Positions 8,617-17,105 of a stretch of DNA of 53,851 nucleotides are shown here, piece by piece; the stretch's first letter is position 1, and each line of letters begins with the position of its first letter. The DNA comes from Nocardia gamkensis NBRC 108242 (GTDB taxonomy: Bacteria; Actinomycetota; Actinomycetes; Mycobacteriales; Mycobacteriaceae): contig NZ_BDBM01000057.1 of NCBI RefSeq assembly GCF_001612985.1, forward strand, positions 1-53,851, given 5' to 3'. The translations under genes were made by a program, and so were the position numbers. The notes beneath the pieces are model-generated. The model had not been told where the DNA came from and did not search any database. It saw nothing but the letters and a program-made list of their open reading frames with translations.

Positions 8617-8630
8617 TTACCCAGGGGTAA
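8617..8630. promoter_or_regulatory. Inverted repeat TTACCC-AG-GGGTAA upstream of malic enzyme
   Basis: TTACCCAGGGGTAA has perfect six-base arms and lies 40 bases before the malic enzyme start codon. It shares TTACC/GGTAA arms with the repeat at 8267-8280, suggesting two sites for one regulator. At this distance it could overlap the core promoter. Confidence 0.45.
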
Positions 8631-8670
8631 CCGTCCCCCGGTTTAGCCCGACCTGAGCAGGAGTGAAATC

Positions 8671-9867
8671 GTGTCACCTGTGACTGATGCACCGAATTCC
8701 ACCGCAAGCCTGTCCGAAATCACAAACGACGAAATCTTCGCGGGACATCTCGGCGGCAAGCTCTCGGTCGAACTCAGTGCGCCGCTGGAGACCCAGCGTG
8801 ATCTGTCGATCGCCTACACCCCGGGCGTCGCCCAGGTCAGCCGCGCGATCGCCGAGGACGAGGCGCTGGCGAAGCGCTACACCTGGACCGATCGGCTCGT
8901 GGTCGTGGTCAGCGACGGCACCGCCGTGCTCGGCCTCGGCGACATCGGCCCGCGCGCCTCGCTGCCGGTCATGGAGGGCAAGGCGGCGCTGTTCAAGAAG
9001 TTCGCCGGCCTGGATTCGATCCCGATCGTGTTGGACACCAAGGACGTCGACGCGATCGTCGAGACACTGATCCTGCTGCGCCCGAGCTTCGGTGCGGTGA
9101 ACCTGGAGGACATCTCCGCGCCGCGCTGCTTCGAGATCGAGAAGCGCGTCATCGAGGCGCTCGACTGCCCGGTGATGCACGACGACCAGCACGGCACCGC
9201 CATCGTGGTGCTCGCGGCGCTCAACGGCGCGGCCAAGGTGCAGGGCCGCGGCATCGAGGGCCTGAAGGTCGTGGTGTCCGGCGCGGGCGCGGCCGGTGTC
9301 GCGTGCACGAACATCCTGCTCGCCGCCGGTGTCCGCGACGTCACAGTGCTCGACTCGAAGGGCATCGTCAACCGCGAGCGCGGCGACCTCAACGACGTGA
9401 AGGCCGAGCTGGCCACCCGCACCAACCTGCGCGGCCTCACCGGCGGCGCGGCAGAGGCGCTGGCGGGCGCCGACGTGTTCCTCGGCCTGTCCGCCGGTCT
9501 GATCGCCGAAGAGCTCATCGCGTCGATGGCGCCGGAGTCGATCGTGTTCGCCATGTCCAACCCGGACCCGGAGATCCACCCCGAGGTGGCGCGCAAGTAC
9601 GCCGCGATCGTGGCCACCGGCCGCAGCGATTTCCCGAACCAGATCAACAACGTGCTGGCGTTCCCCGGTGTCTTCAAGGGCGCGCTGGACGCGGGAGCCC
9701 GGCGGATCACCGAGGGCATGAAGATCGCCGCCGCCGACGCGATCCTCAGCGTCGTCGCCGACGAACTCGGTCCGGACAAGATCGTGCCCAGCCCGCTGGA
9801 CCCGCGGGTCGCTCCGGCCGTCGCCGAAGCGGTCGCCGCGGCTGCCCGCGCGGAGGGCGTCGCGTAA
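8671..9867 (+). CDS. NAD(P)-dependent malic enzyme
   Basis: 398 residues, the size of the short bacterial malic enzymes. It decarboxylates malate to pyruvate with NAD(P)+ and a divalent metal, in the cytosol. Visible signatures are SIAYTPGVAQVSRAI, DGTAVLGLGDIG, PVMEGKAALFKKFAG, the metal site region VNLEDISAPRCFEIE, MHDDQHGTAIV, the nucleotide-binding VVSGAGAAGVA and VFAMSNPDPEI. GTG 8671 follows CAGGAG at a spacing of eight bases. It is monocistronic between a long leader and a strong terminator. Confidence 0.93.
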   Translation: MSPVTDAPNSTASLSEITNDEIFAGHLGGKLSVELSAPLETQRDLSIAYTPGVAQVSRAIAEDEALAKRYTWTDRLVVVVSDGTAVLGLGDIGPRASLPVMEGKAALFKKFAGLDSIPIVLDTKDVDAIVETLILLRPSFGAVNLEDISAPRCFEIEKRVIEALDCPVMHDDQHGTAIVVLAALNGAAKVQGRGIEGLKVVVSGAGAAGVACTNILLAAGVRDVTVLDSKGIVNRERGDLNDVKAELATRTNLRGLTGGAAEALAGADVFLGLSAGLIAEELIASMAPESIVFAMSNPDPEIHPEVARKYAAIVATGRSDFPNQINNVLAFPGVFKGALDAGARRITEGMKIAAADAILSVVADELGPDKIVPSPLDPRVAPAVAEAVAAAARAEGVA

Positions 9868-9886
9868 CGCGCATCCTCACGCAGCT

Positions 9887-9925
9887 ACAAGAACGCCCCG
9901 TTCATATCGAACGGGGCGTCCTTGT
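9887..9925. terminator. Bidirectional hairpin terminator after malic enzyme
   Basis: Arms at 9887-9903 and 9909-9925 pair over 17 positions with one mismatch around a five-base loop (ATATC). It sits between the malic enzyme stop and the convergent permease stop, so it can serve both strands. Confidence 0.85.
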
Positions 9926-9948
9926 CGTAGGAACGGTGTTCGCCGTGA

Positions 9949-10665
9949 TCAGCCGGTGGTCTGCAACTCGGCAGCGGGTGCGGCCACGGGGCGTGGCGCG
10001 CGGCGCAACCGGTCCACACCCGGCGCGCTCGCCCACACCGCGAACGCGAGCAGGCCGTCCAGCACCATTGCCAGCACGGCCACCAGCAGCGCGCCGACCA
10101 GCACCCGGTCGTAGCGGTAGAGGCTGATGCCGTCGAAGATGTACCGGCCCAGCCCGCCGAGGTTGACGTAGGCGGCGATCGTCGCGGTGGCCACCACCTG
10201 CAGGGTCGCGCCGCGCAGCCCGGTGAGCAGGATGGGCAGCGCGTTGGGCACCTCCACCCGGAACAGGATCTGCCGCTCGGTCATGCCCATGGCGCGTGAG
10301 GCGTCCACGACGTCGGCGGGAACGTTCGCGATGCCGGCGTACGCGCCCGCGAGCAGCGGCGGAATGCCGACCGTGACCAGGGCGAGCAGCGGCGGGACCA
10401 GGCCGAGGCCGAGCAGCAGCACCAGGAACGTCAGCAGGCCGAGGGTCGGCAGCGCGCGCATGGCGTTGGCGAACCCGACCAGCACCGCCGCCCCCCGCCG
10501 AGTGTGGCCGATGATCAGGCCCAGCGGTACCGCGATCACCGCCGAGACGGCGATGGTCAGGAAGCTGTACCAGAGGTGCTGGACGATCCGGGTCCCGATA
10601 CCGGACGGACCGCTCCAGTTGGCGCCGTCGGTGAAGTAGTGCCAGGCGTCGAGGAACAGATTCAT
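9949..10665 (-). CDS. Osmoprotectant ABC transporter permease (ProW/OpuCB type), second
   Basis: 238 residues with about five to six membrane helices and the binding-protein-dependent permease core (MRALPTLGLLTFLVLLLGLG, then SRAMGMTERQILFRVEVPNA, the EAA-type loop that contacts the ATPase). It ends in a short Pro/Ala tail. ATG 10665 overlaps the stop of the other permease (ATGA). It is the last gene of the operon binding protein-ATPase-permease-permease, which imports glycine betaine, carnitine or choline. Confidence 0.85.
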   Translation of the reverse strand: MNLFLDAWHYFTDGANWSGPSGIGTRIVQHLWYSFLTIAVSAVIAVPLGLIIGHTRRGAAVLVGFANAMRALPTLGLLTFLVLLLGLGLVPPLLALVTVGIPPLLAGAYAGIANVPADVVDASRAMGMTERQILFRVEVPNALPILLTGLRGATLQVVATATIAAYVNLGGLGRYIFDGISLYRYDRVLVGALLVAVLAMVLDGLLAFAVWASAPGVDRLRRAPRPVAAPAAELQTTG

Positions 10666-11330
10666 GTGGCAGCGCCTTTCGCCTTCGCCGTCCTGGCATC
10701 CGCGCGCACCCACGGCGTCGCCCAGCGGCCCAGCGCGTACACCGCCCGGTCGGCGATCAGCGCCAGCGCGAGCGTCACGATGACGCCCGCGATGATCTCG
10801 TCCGGATAATCGCGCTGGTAGCCCTGGGTGAACAGCTTGCCGAGCCCGCCGACGCCGATCAGCGCGCCGACCGAAACCATCGCGATATTGGTCACCAGCA
10901 CCACCCGAAGGCTGGATACGAAGACCGGCACGGCAAGCGGCATGTCCACGGTGAGTGTGCGCCGCAGCGGGCCGTAGCCGACGGCGTCGGCCGCGTCGAG
11001 CACGGTGACGGGCACCGAATCCAGGGCGGCCGGGACCGCGATCACCAGCAGCGCCGTGGAATAGATGGTGAGCGCGATGACCACGTTCAGCGGATCGATG
11101 GCCGAGATGCCCACCAGCGGAGGAATGATCACCAGCAGCGCCAGTGAGGGGATGGTGTAGGCCAGGCTCGCGGCGGTCACCGTGACCCGGCGCAGCCACG
11201 ACACCCGCCGCACCAGCGCACCGGCCGGAATCGCGATCACCAAGGCCAGCAGCAGCGGCACCAGCGCGAGATAGAGATGGGTCGCGGTGAATCCCATGAT
11301 CTCCGAGAAATTCTCGACAAGGTATCTCAT
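10662..11330 (-). CDS. Osmoprotectant ABC transporter permease (ProW/OpuCD type), first
   Basis: 222 residues, mostly hydrophobic, with the permease signature YTIPSLALLVIIPPL and the cytoplasmic EAA-type loop around LDAADAVGYGPLRRTLTVDMP. It pairs with the downstream permease to form the membrane channel of a betaine/choline-type importer. It starts six bases after the ATPase stop and overlaps the second permease by four bases. Confidence 0.85.
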   Translation of the reverse strand: MRYLVENFSEIMGFTATHLYLALVPLLLALVIAIPAGALVRRVSWLRRVTVTAASLAYTIPSLALLVIIPPLVGISAIDPLNVVIALTIYSTALLVIAVPAALDSVPVTVLDAADAVGYGPLRRTLTVDMPLAVPVFVSSLRVVLVTNIAMVSVGALIGVGGLGKLFTQGYQRDYPDEIIAGVIVTLALALIADRAVYALGRWATPWVRADARTAKAKGAAT

Positions 11331-11336
11331 GGCCGC

Positions 11337-12485
11337 CTATCGCACCTGTTCTTCGAAGAAGTGGCGGTTGCGTTCGGCGTCCTCCCGTGCGCGCTGGCCG
11401 GCCAACTGCTCGAGTACTTCGGTGGCCAGCACGCCACCGCGCACGGCGCCGGAGTCGTCCACGGCCACGCCCGTTCCGGAGGGCGAGGAGATCGCGGCGT
11501 CCAGCGCTTGGCGCAGGTCACCGGACGGGGTGAACAGCGAGCCACCCGCCGACATGCTGTCGGCCAGTGCGCGGCCCGCGCGGAACCCTTCGACCCCGGT
11601 GACGTCCATCCAGCCGACCGGCTTGTTCGCCGCGTCCACCACCAGCACCCATTCGCCCGCGTCCAGCCGCAGCTCCTGCACCTCGTCTGCCACGGCCGTG
11701 CGGATCTCGTGCAGCGGAACGTCGTTCGCGGCACGGAAGGACAAGCCGCGATAACCGCGATCACGGCCGACGAAATCGGCGACGAAATCGGTGGCGGGCT
11801 GAGCGAGCAGGCGCTGCGGCGGGTCGTACTGCTGGAGCACTCCGCCGGGACCGAACACCGCCACCCGATCGCCGAGCGTGATCGCCTCGTCGATGTCATG
11901 CGTGACGAACACGATCGTCTTGTGCAATTCGGCTTGGAGCCTTTGCATTTCGATCTGCAATTCGGCGCGCACCACCGGGTCGACGGCGCTGAACGGTTCG
12001 TCCATCAACAGGACCGGCGGGTCCGCGGCCAGCGCGCGGGCCACGCCGACGCGTTGCTGCTGGCCGCCCGACAGCTGCGCCGGATACCGCTGGGCCAGTG
12101 AGCGATCCAGGCCGACCCGGTCGAGCACCTCGAGCGCCGCGGCGCGGGCTGCGCGCCGGGAGTCGCCGCGCAGCACCGGAACGGTCGCCACGTTGTCGAC
12201 GACCGTCCGGTGCGGCAGCAGGCCGCCGCTCTGGATGACGTACCCGATCCCCAGGCGCAGCCGGACCGGATCGACTGTCGAAATATCTTGTCCGGCAATG
12301 GTGATCGTCCCCGAACTCGGAACGATCATGCGGTTGATCATTCGCATCGAGGTCGTCTTCCCGCAGCCGGAGGGGCCGACGAAAACGGTGAACGACCCGG
12401 ATTCGATGCGCAGATCCAAGTCGGTGACGGCGTGGGTGCCGTTCGGATAGGTCTTGCTGATACCGGAGAATTCGATATCGGACAA
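11337..12485 (-). CDS. Osmoprotectant ABC transporter ATPase (ProV/OpuCA type)
   Basis: 382 residues. Walker A GPSGCGKTTSM is at about 37-47, signature LSGGQQQRVGVARAL at about 133, Walker B VLLMDEPFSAVD and the H-loop VTHDIDEA follow. Residues about 255-370 form a CBS-like pair, as in OpuCA, where it senses ionic strength or c-di-AMP to switch uptake on. The order and tight spacing with the binding protein (13 bases) and permeases (6 bases) show one operon. Confidence 0.9.
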   Translation of the reverse strand: MSDIEFSGISKTYPNGTHAVTDLDLRIESGSFTVFVGPSGCGKTTSMRMINRMIVPSSGTITIAGQDISTVDPVRLRLGIGYVIQSGGLLPHRTVVDNVATVPVLRGDSRRAARAAALEVLDRVGLDRSLAQRYPAQLSGGQQQRVGVARALAADPPVLLMDEPFSAVDPVVRAELQIEMQRLQAELHKTIVFVTHDIDEAITLGDRVAVFGPGGVLQQYDPPQRLLAQPATDFVADFVGRDRGYRGLSFRAANDVPLHEIRTAVADEVQELRLDAGEWVLVVDAANKPVGWMDVTGVEGFRAGRALADSMSAGGSLFTPSGDLRQALDAAISSPSGTGVAVDDSGAVRGGVLATEVLEQLAGQRAREDAERNRHFFEEQVR

Positions 12486-12498
12486 CGGATTCCCCTCC

Positions 12499-13491
12499 CT
12501 AGCCCACCGGCTTGTTCAGCCCTTTGGCGGCGACCCAGGCCTCGGCGGCGGCTTTGGGCTCGGTCTTGCGGGCACCGGAGACGGCCTCGTTCAGCCGGAG
12601 CAGCTCGTCGGTGGTCAGCTGCGCCGACACCGCGTTCAGCACCGCGAGCGCCTTGTCCGACTTCTTGCTCGCGTTGAGCAGCGGCACCACGTTCTGCGCG
12701 GGGAAGTTGTGCTTCGGGTCGCGCAGCGCCACGAGATCGTTCTGCGCGATGGCCGGTGAGGTGGTGAAGATATCGGCCGCGGTCACCTTGCCCTCGACCA
12801 GCGCGCGCACCGTGGCGGGACCGCCGCCGTCGGCGATCGGCACGAAGTTGTCGGCCGCGATGTCGAGGTTGTAGTTCTTCTTCAGACCGGGTAATCCGCC
12901 CGCTCGCTCCTGGAATTCGGCAGGGGCGCCGAACTTCACCTCCGCCGAGTGCGCTGCCAGGTCGGCGATGGTGCTCAGATTCCAGCGCTGCGCGGTGGCG
13001 CGGGTGACCACGACGGCGTCCGAATCCTCTCCCGGCGCCGGCGCGCCGATCGCGAGATCGGAACCGAGCGCCTTGCCGAGGGCACTCTCCACGTCGGCCG
13101 CGCTGGTGGCGGTGGCGTTCTTGTCCAGGTATTGCAGCAGGTTGCCGGTGTACTCCGGGATCACCGAGATGGCGCACTGCCGCAACGCCGGAATGTAGGC
13201 TTCGCGACTGCCGATATTCAGCTTGGTGTCCACGGTGAAGCCGTTGACGCGCAACGCCTCCGCGTACACGTTGGCGACGGTCTCGGACTCCGGGAAATTC
13301 GCCGAACCGACGATCAATCCGTCTCCCGAACAGCTGCCGCCGGTGGCGAGCGGATCGGAATTGCCACAAGCCGACAGGATCATCGCGGCGGCGAGAACGG
13401 CTGCGGCGGCGAGGACCCGGGCGGCGCGTAACGTGCCGCGCACGGCGGGTCGCCGACGCGCGGCGGCGTCTGGGGTGCGGGTGGATTTCAC
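12499..13491 (-). CDS. Osmoprotectant-binding lipoprotein (ProX/OpuCC type)
   Basis: 330 residues. A lipobox ILSACGN near residue 45 marks a lipoprotein, after an Ala-rich hydrophobic signal. The mature part is a type F substrate-binding protein (VGSANFPESETVANVYAEAL near the start, then VIPEYTGNLLQY, the ligand-site signature of the QAT family). GTG 13491 is chosen because GGAAGGA lies five bases upstream; the open frame continues further 5' without a ribosome site. It captures quaternary amines for the two permeases downstream. Confidence 0.88.
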   Translation of the reverse strand: MKSTRTPDAAARRRPAVRGTLRAARVLAAAAVLAAAMILSACGNSDPLATGGSCSGDGLIVGSANFPESETVANVYAEALRVNGFTVDTKLNIGSREAYIPALRQCAISVIPEYTGNLLQYLDKNATATSAADVESALGKALGSDLAIGAPAPGEDSDAVVVTRATAQRWNLSTIADLAAHSAEVKFGAPAEFQERAGGLPGLKKNYNLDIAADNFVPIADGGGPATVRALVEGKVTAADIFTTSPAIAQNDLVALRDPKHNFPAQNVVPLLNASKKSDKALAVLNAVSAQLTTDELLRLNEAVSGARKTEPKAAAEAWVAAKGLNKPVG

Positions 13492-13625
13492 GAGAGTCCT
13501 TCCGACAGGACGGCGGGCGCGGGCTCGGCACCGAACGGCCGCCGGTACATTCTGGGTGTCCATACTGCCTGCTTCCGGGTTTTCCCGTTGGCTGTGTCGG
13601 TTCGTCGGAGGGTTGGTGTCGCCGG

Positions 13626-14516
13626 ATGGTGTTGGCCGCGTCACAGCGGGTGCTGGCTCGGTTGCTGGTCGTCGCTTCGGTCGCCTTGGCCGTATCCTGC
13701 GGGAACGACGAGCCGGCGCCGTCGATCACCGTCGGCGCGGGTGATTCGATCGAGTCGTCGGTGCTCGCCGAGATCTACGCGGGCGCACTGGCGCGGACCG
13801 GCGCGCGCACCGCGGTCGCCCCGGGGCTGGGCGACCGCGCGGACTACCTCGCGGCGCTCGACGCCGACCGGGTTCAAGTGGTCGGCGAGCACACCGGGGC
13901 GTTGCTGGCCCACTTCGACGAACACGCGACGGTTCGGCTCCCCGAAAAGGTGGTGAAGGCGGTGAGCGCCGCGCTGCCCGAAGGGCTGGTGGTCTCCGAC
14001 CGCGCCGAGGGCGCCGATCTGCGGCCGCGGCTGCTGCTCACCACGCAGGCGGCGGCCCAGGACAAAGTGCGGACGGTGGGCGATCTCGCGCCGCGCTGCG
14101 GCGGACTGACCGTCGGTGTGGCGACCACGCCGGGCCTGCTGCCTTCCGCCGGGCGTGAGCGCGTCGACGGGTGCGACTTCGCGGCCACCGTGGCCTTCCC
14201 GGATCCGGCCGCGTTGCGGAAGGCGTTGCTGGACGGACGCGTTCAAGTCGGTCTTCTCGGTGGTCCCCCTGAGCTGACGCCCGGCGCGACCGACGGATTG
14301 GCCGTGCTGGCCGACGACGACTACGCCGTGCGTGCCGAGAACGTGCTGCCGCTGTTCCGCAAAGGCCTGCTCGACCAGCGGCAGATCAAGAAGCTGAACT
14401 ACGTCGCGGGCGAGCTGATGACCGACGAGCTGGCGGCCATGATCCGCAGCGTCCGGGACGACGGCGCCGCGCCGGGTGACGTCGCGCGTGCTTGGTTGGA
14501 CAAGCACGCGCTGTAG
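13626..14516 (+). CDS. Second OpuAC/ProX-like lipoprotein (LpqZ-like)
   Basis: 296 residues with a lipobox LAVSCGN at about residues 20-26. The mature protein matches the same binding-protein fold as its divergent neighbour (VGAGDSIESSVLAEIYAGAL, then VQVVGEHTGALLAHF), but the family's EYTG ligand motif reads EHTG and overall it is diverged. Length and position suit M. tuberculosis LpqZ (Rv1244, recalled). It has no ATPase or permease on its own strand, so it may share the divergent importer or serve as a sensor. Confidence 0.8.
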   Translation: MVLAASQRVLARLLVVASVALAVSCGNDEPAPSITVGAGDSIESSVLAEIYAGALARTGARTAVAPGLGDRADYLAALDADRVQVVGEHTGALLAHFDEHATVRLPEKVVKAVSAALPEGLVVSDRAEGADLRPRLLLTTQAAAQDKVRTVGDLAPRCGGLTVGVATTPGLLPSAGRERVDGCDFAATVAFPDPAALRKALLDGRVQVGLLGGPPELTPGATDGLAVLADDDYAVRAENVLPLFRKGLLDQRQIKKLNYVAGELMTDELAAMIRSVRDDGAAPGDVARAWLDKHAL

Positions 14517-14645
14517 TCGGCGAGGGTCTCCGGCCTGGCGTGCGCGGCGGTCCGCTCTGGCGAACAACGCTTCATTTCCGGTCTTGCAACAGCAACGGCG
14601 CTGGACAGGTTGCCAACGGTGTCGACCTTCGGCCGGAGCTGAAAT

Positions 14646-14685
14646 CGAGAGGTCATCGAGAACCTGACGTCTCGGTGGCCTCTCG
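14646..14685 (+). terminator. Hairpin after the LpqZ-like gene
   Basis: Arms 14646-14661 and 14670-14685 pair over 16 positions, two of them as G-U pairs in the plus-strand RNA, around an eight-base loop. There is no clear T tract, as is common in this GC-rich group. Confidence 0.6.
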
Positions 14686-14761
14686 TCGTGTATCCGCGAG
14701 GTAGTCGGGAACGCGATACGCGAGGCCGGGGATTGTGTGGCTCATCACGGGTCGACCCGTC

Positions 14762-14791
14762 TTGTCCGCAGACTGTTCCGAGCCGTATATT
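14762..14791 (+). promoter_or_regulatory. Candidate promoter of padR-MFS operon
   Basis: TTGTCC at 14762-14767 and TATATT at 14786-14791 are separated by 18 bases. The -10 element overlaps the palindromic operator, which fits autorepression. Confidence 0.5.
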
Positions 14792-14804
14792 CCACGTGGA
14801 ATAT
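14787..14804. promoter_or_regulatory. 18-bp perfect palindrome, PadR operator candidate
   Basis: ATATTCCACGTGGAATAT is perfectly symmetric and lies about 90 bases before the padR start codon, overlapping the predicted -10. A further half-site (GTGGAGCAT) follows at 14811. Related A/T-flanked palindromes are typical of PadR-family binding sites. Confidence 0.7.
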
Positions 14805-14893
14805 TTAGCGTGGAGCATGTCGGCGTCCGGCGATAGCGTGCGGAACGGCGGCAGCCGAGGGCCGAGACGATTCAGCAACGGAGGTGACCCCGC

Positions 14894-15589
14894 ATGGGGC
14901 AAGGGCAGGCGCATCCACCGGTGACACCGCTGGCCATCGCCGTGCTCGCACTGCTCGAGGAGCGGCCCATGCATCCGTACGAGATGTTCCAGACGTTGAT
15001 CGCCCGGCGCGAGGACAAGCTGGTCAAGGTGCGGCCCGGTTCGCTGTACCACACCGTGTCCCGGCTGGCCGACCAGGAACTGGTCCGCGCCGAGGGCGTC
15101 GACCGGGCGGGCAACCGGCCCGAGCGCACCACCTACCGGATCACCGGGCGCGGCAGGGACGCGCTGCGCAACCGGATCGCCGAGATCGTGCGACGTCCCG
15201 TCCCGGAGTATCCGATCTTCCCGGTGGCGCTGGGGGAGTTGCACAATCTGCCCAAGCCGGAGGTGCTCGCGCTGCTGCGCGAACGAATCGGCGTACTGGA
15301 AACCGAACTGGCCGACGCCGACATGCTGAGCGCCTGGGCCGAGGAGCACGTCGTCCCCCGCCGCTACTGGATCGCCCTGCCCTATCTGCGGGCTCTGCTC
15401 GCCGCCGAACTCGCCTGGGTCGAGGAGTTCACCGCCGAATTGGCCGGCGGTGCACTCGAATGGGAGAACTTCGACCCGGTGACCGGCGCGCGCTCCGCCT
15501 ACCACGGCGCCGATTCCGCGGTGTCGCCACCGATGCCCCCCGGCAGCGCGGCGAAACCCGTCTCGAATTTTTCGGATAATCCGAGTTAG
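14894..15589 (+). CDS. PadR-family transcriptional regulator
   Basis: 231 residues. The N-terminal winged helix (about 10-90) shows PadR features: LAIAVLALLEERPMHPYEM, KVRPGSLYHTVSRLADQ and a wing with ERTTYRITGRGRDAL. The C-terminal half is a helical dimerisation domain (PadR C-terminal type). It lies 11 bases before an EmrB/QacA-type exporter, so it most likely represses the exporter and itself through the upstream palindrome, with an exported compound as inducer. Confidence 0.9.
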   Translation: MGQGQAHPPVTPLAIAVLALLEERPMHPYEMFQTLIARREDKLVKVRPGSLYHTVSRLADQELVRAEGVDRAGNRPERTTYRITGRGRDALRNRIAEIVRRPVPEYPIFPVALGELHNLPKPEVLALLRERIGVLETELADADMLSAWAEEHVVPRRYWIALPYLRALLAAELAWVEEFTAELAGGALEWENFDPVTGARSAYHGADSAVSPPMPPGSAAKPVSNFSDNPS

Positions 15590-15600
15590 GAACGAAACAG

Positions 15601-17082
15601 ATGTCCACACAACGTAATCCGTGGCCGGCGCTACTGGCGCTGGTTGTCGGCTTCTTCATGATCCTGCTGGACATGACGATCGTCGCGGTCGCCAATCCCG
15701 CGATCATGACCAGCCTGCACGCCGACATCTCGCAGGTGATCTGGGTGACCAGCGCTTACCTGCTCACCTACGCGGTGCCGCTGCTGGTCACCGGCCGGCT
15801 GGGCGACCGATTCGGCCCCAAGAACATCTATCTGATCGGCTTGGCGGTATTCACCGCGGCGTCGCTGTGGTGCGGCCTGTCCGGCAGCATCGCCATGCTG
15901 ATCGCGGCCCGCGCCGCGCAGGGCATCGGCGCCGCCCTGATGACGCCGCAGACCATGGCCGTGATCACCCGGACCTTTCCGCCGGACCGGCGCGGCGCCG
16001 CCATGGGCCTGTGGGGTGGCGTCGCGGGATTGGCGACCCTGGTCGGCCCGATCCTCGGCGGCGTGCTGGTGGACGGTCTCGGCTGGGAGTGGATCTTCAT
16101 CGTGAACGTCCCGGTCGGCGTCGTCGCCTTCGCACTGGCGGTCTGGCTGGTGCCCGCACTGCCGACCCACGAGCACAAGTTCGACATCCCCGGCGTGCTG
16201 CTCAGCGGCGTCGGCATGTTCCTGCTGGTGTTCGGCATCCAGGAGGGCAACAGCTACGACTGGTCGTTGCGCATCTGGCTGCTGATCGGCGCGGGCATCG
16301 TGGTGCTCGCGGTCTTCCTGGTCAACCAGGCCAAGACCAAGGGTGAGCCGTTGCTGCCGCTGAGCCTGTTCCGCGACCGCAACTTCGCGCTGTCCAATGC
16401 CGCGATCGCCGCGATGGGTGCGGCGGTGACCTCCCTGATGGTGCCGACGTACTTCTACCTGCAGGCCGTGCGGGAGCTGTCGCCGACCAAGTCGGCGCTG
16501 GTCTTCGCACCCATGGCGATCGTGACCGGTTTCTCGGCCCCGCTGGTCGGCAAGTTCGCCGACCGCTTGCACCCGCGGATCGTGCCCACCGTCGGCTTCG
16601 GCTTGTTCGCGCTGTCGGTGTTCTGGTTCGCGGCCCTGATGGAACCGCACTCGTCGCTGGCCTGGTTCCTGGTGGCCGCGGCGCTGGCCGGCTTCGCCAA
16701 CGCCTGCATCTGGGCCCCGCTGGCGTCCACGGCCACCCACAACCTGCCCGTCCAGCAGGCCGGTGCGGGCGCGGGCGTCTACAACACCACCCGCCAAGTG
16801 GGCTCGGTGCTCGGCAGCGCGGCGATCAGCGCGCTGGTGGCGGCCCGGATGACGGCGAACGGACTGGGCGGCGGAAAGGTCGCCGAAGGCGGCGCGGGCC
16901 AGGGCCCGATCCCGGAGTTCGTCAAGGATTCCTTCAGCACCGCGCTGAGCCAGTCCACCCTGCTCCCCTCCGCCATCCTGCTCATCGGCGTCGCCGCCTC
17001 GGTGCTGTTCATCCGCCACGGCAAATCCGCCCCGGCGCAACCCGAGCGAGAACGCGCCAAGGCCGACTCCGTAGCCAGCTGA
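15601..17082 (+). CDS. MFS multidrug exporter, DHA2 (EmrB/QacA) family
   Basis: 493 residues with about 14 membrane helices. Motifs include LDMTIVAVANPAI in helix 1 (DHA2 motif D1), GRLGDRFGPKNIYLIGL (motif A), RAAQGIGAALMTPQTM (motif B) and LWGGVAGLATLVGPILGGVL (motif C, the antiporter motif). It exports drugs or other hydrophobic compounds by proton antiport across the inner membrane. It appears orthologous in type to M. tuberculosis Rv1250 (recalled). It is cotranscribed with padR. Confidence 0.9.
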   Translation: MSTQRNPWPALLALVVGFFMILLDMTIVAVANPAIMTSLHADISQVIWVTSAYLLTYAVPLLVTGRLGDRFGPKNIYLIGLAVFTAASLWCGLSGSIAMLIAARAAQGIGAALMTPQTMAVITRTFPPDRRGAAMGLWGGVAGLATLVGPILGGVLVDGLGWEWIFIVNVPVGVVAFALAVWLVPALPTHEHKFDIPGVLLSGVGMFLLVFGIQEGNSYDWSLRIWLLIGAGIVVLAVFLVNQAKTKGEPLLPLSLFRDRNFALSNAAIAAMGAAVTSLMVPTYFYLQAVRELSPTKSALVFAPMAIVTGFSAPLVGKFADRLHPRIVPTVGFGLFALSVFWFAALMEPHSSLAWFLVAAALAGFANACIWAPLASTATHNLPVQQAGAGAGVYNTTRQVGSVLGSAAISALVAARMTANGLGGGKVAEGGAGQGPIPEFVKDSFSTALSQSTLLPSAILLIGVAASVLFIRHGKSAPAQPERERAKADSVAS

Positions 17083-17105
17083 CCGATCGGCGACCGCTGT
17101 CGGTT

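Larger units (their letters stand above)
8151..8670. other. 520-base non-coding leader before malic enzyme
   Basis: No frame here looks coding: available open frames are Arg/Pro/Ser-rich and lack recognisable features or credible ribosome sites. The stretch contains two similar inverted repeats (listed separately) and ends with CAGGAG before the malic enzyme GTG. It probably holds the promoter, a long untranslated leader and regulator sites. Confidence 0.5.
14517..14893. other. 377-base intergenic region with terminator, promoter and operator
   Basis: No convincing gene. It holds a hairpin that closes the LpqZ-like gene (14646-14685), and a promoter whose -10 is overlapped by a palindrome (14787-14804) upstream of the PadR gene. 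The final 90 bases form a leader before the PadR ATG, with GGAGG at 14880-14884. Confidence 0.6.

Noticed and set aside
8163..8630. Open frame in the malic enzyme leader
   Set aside because: Irregular composition, no ribosome site and no recognisable feature; treated as non-coding.
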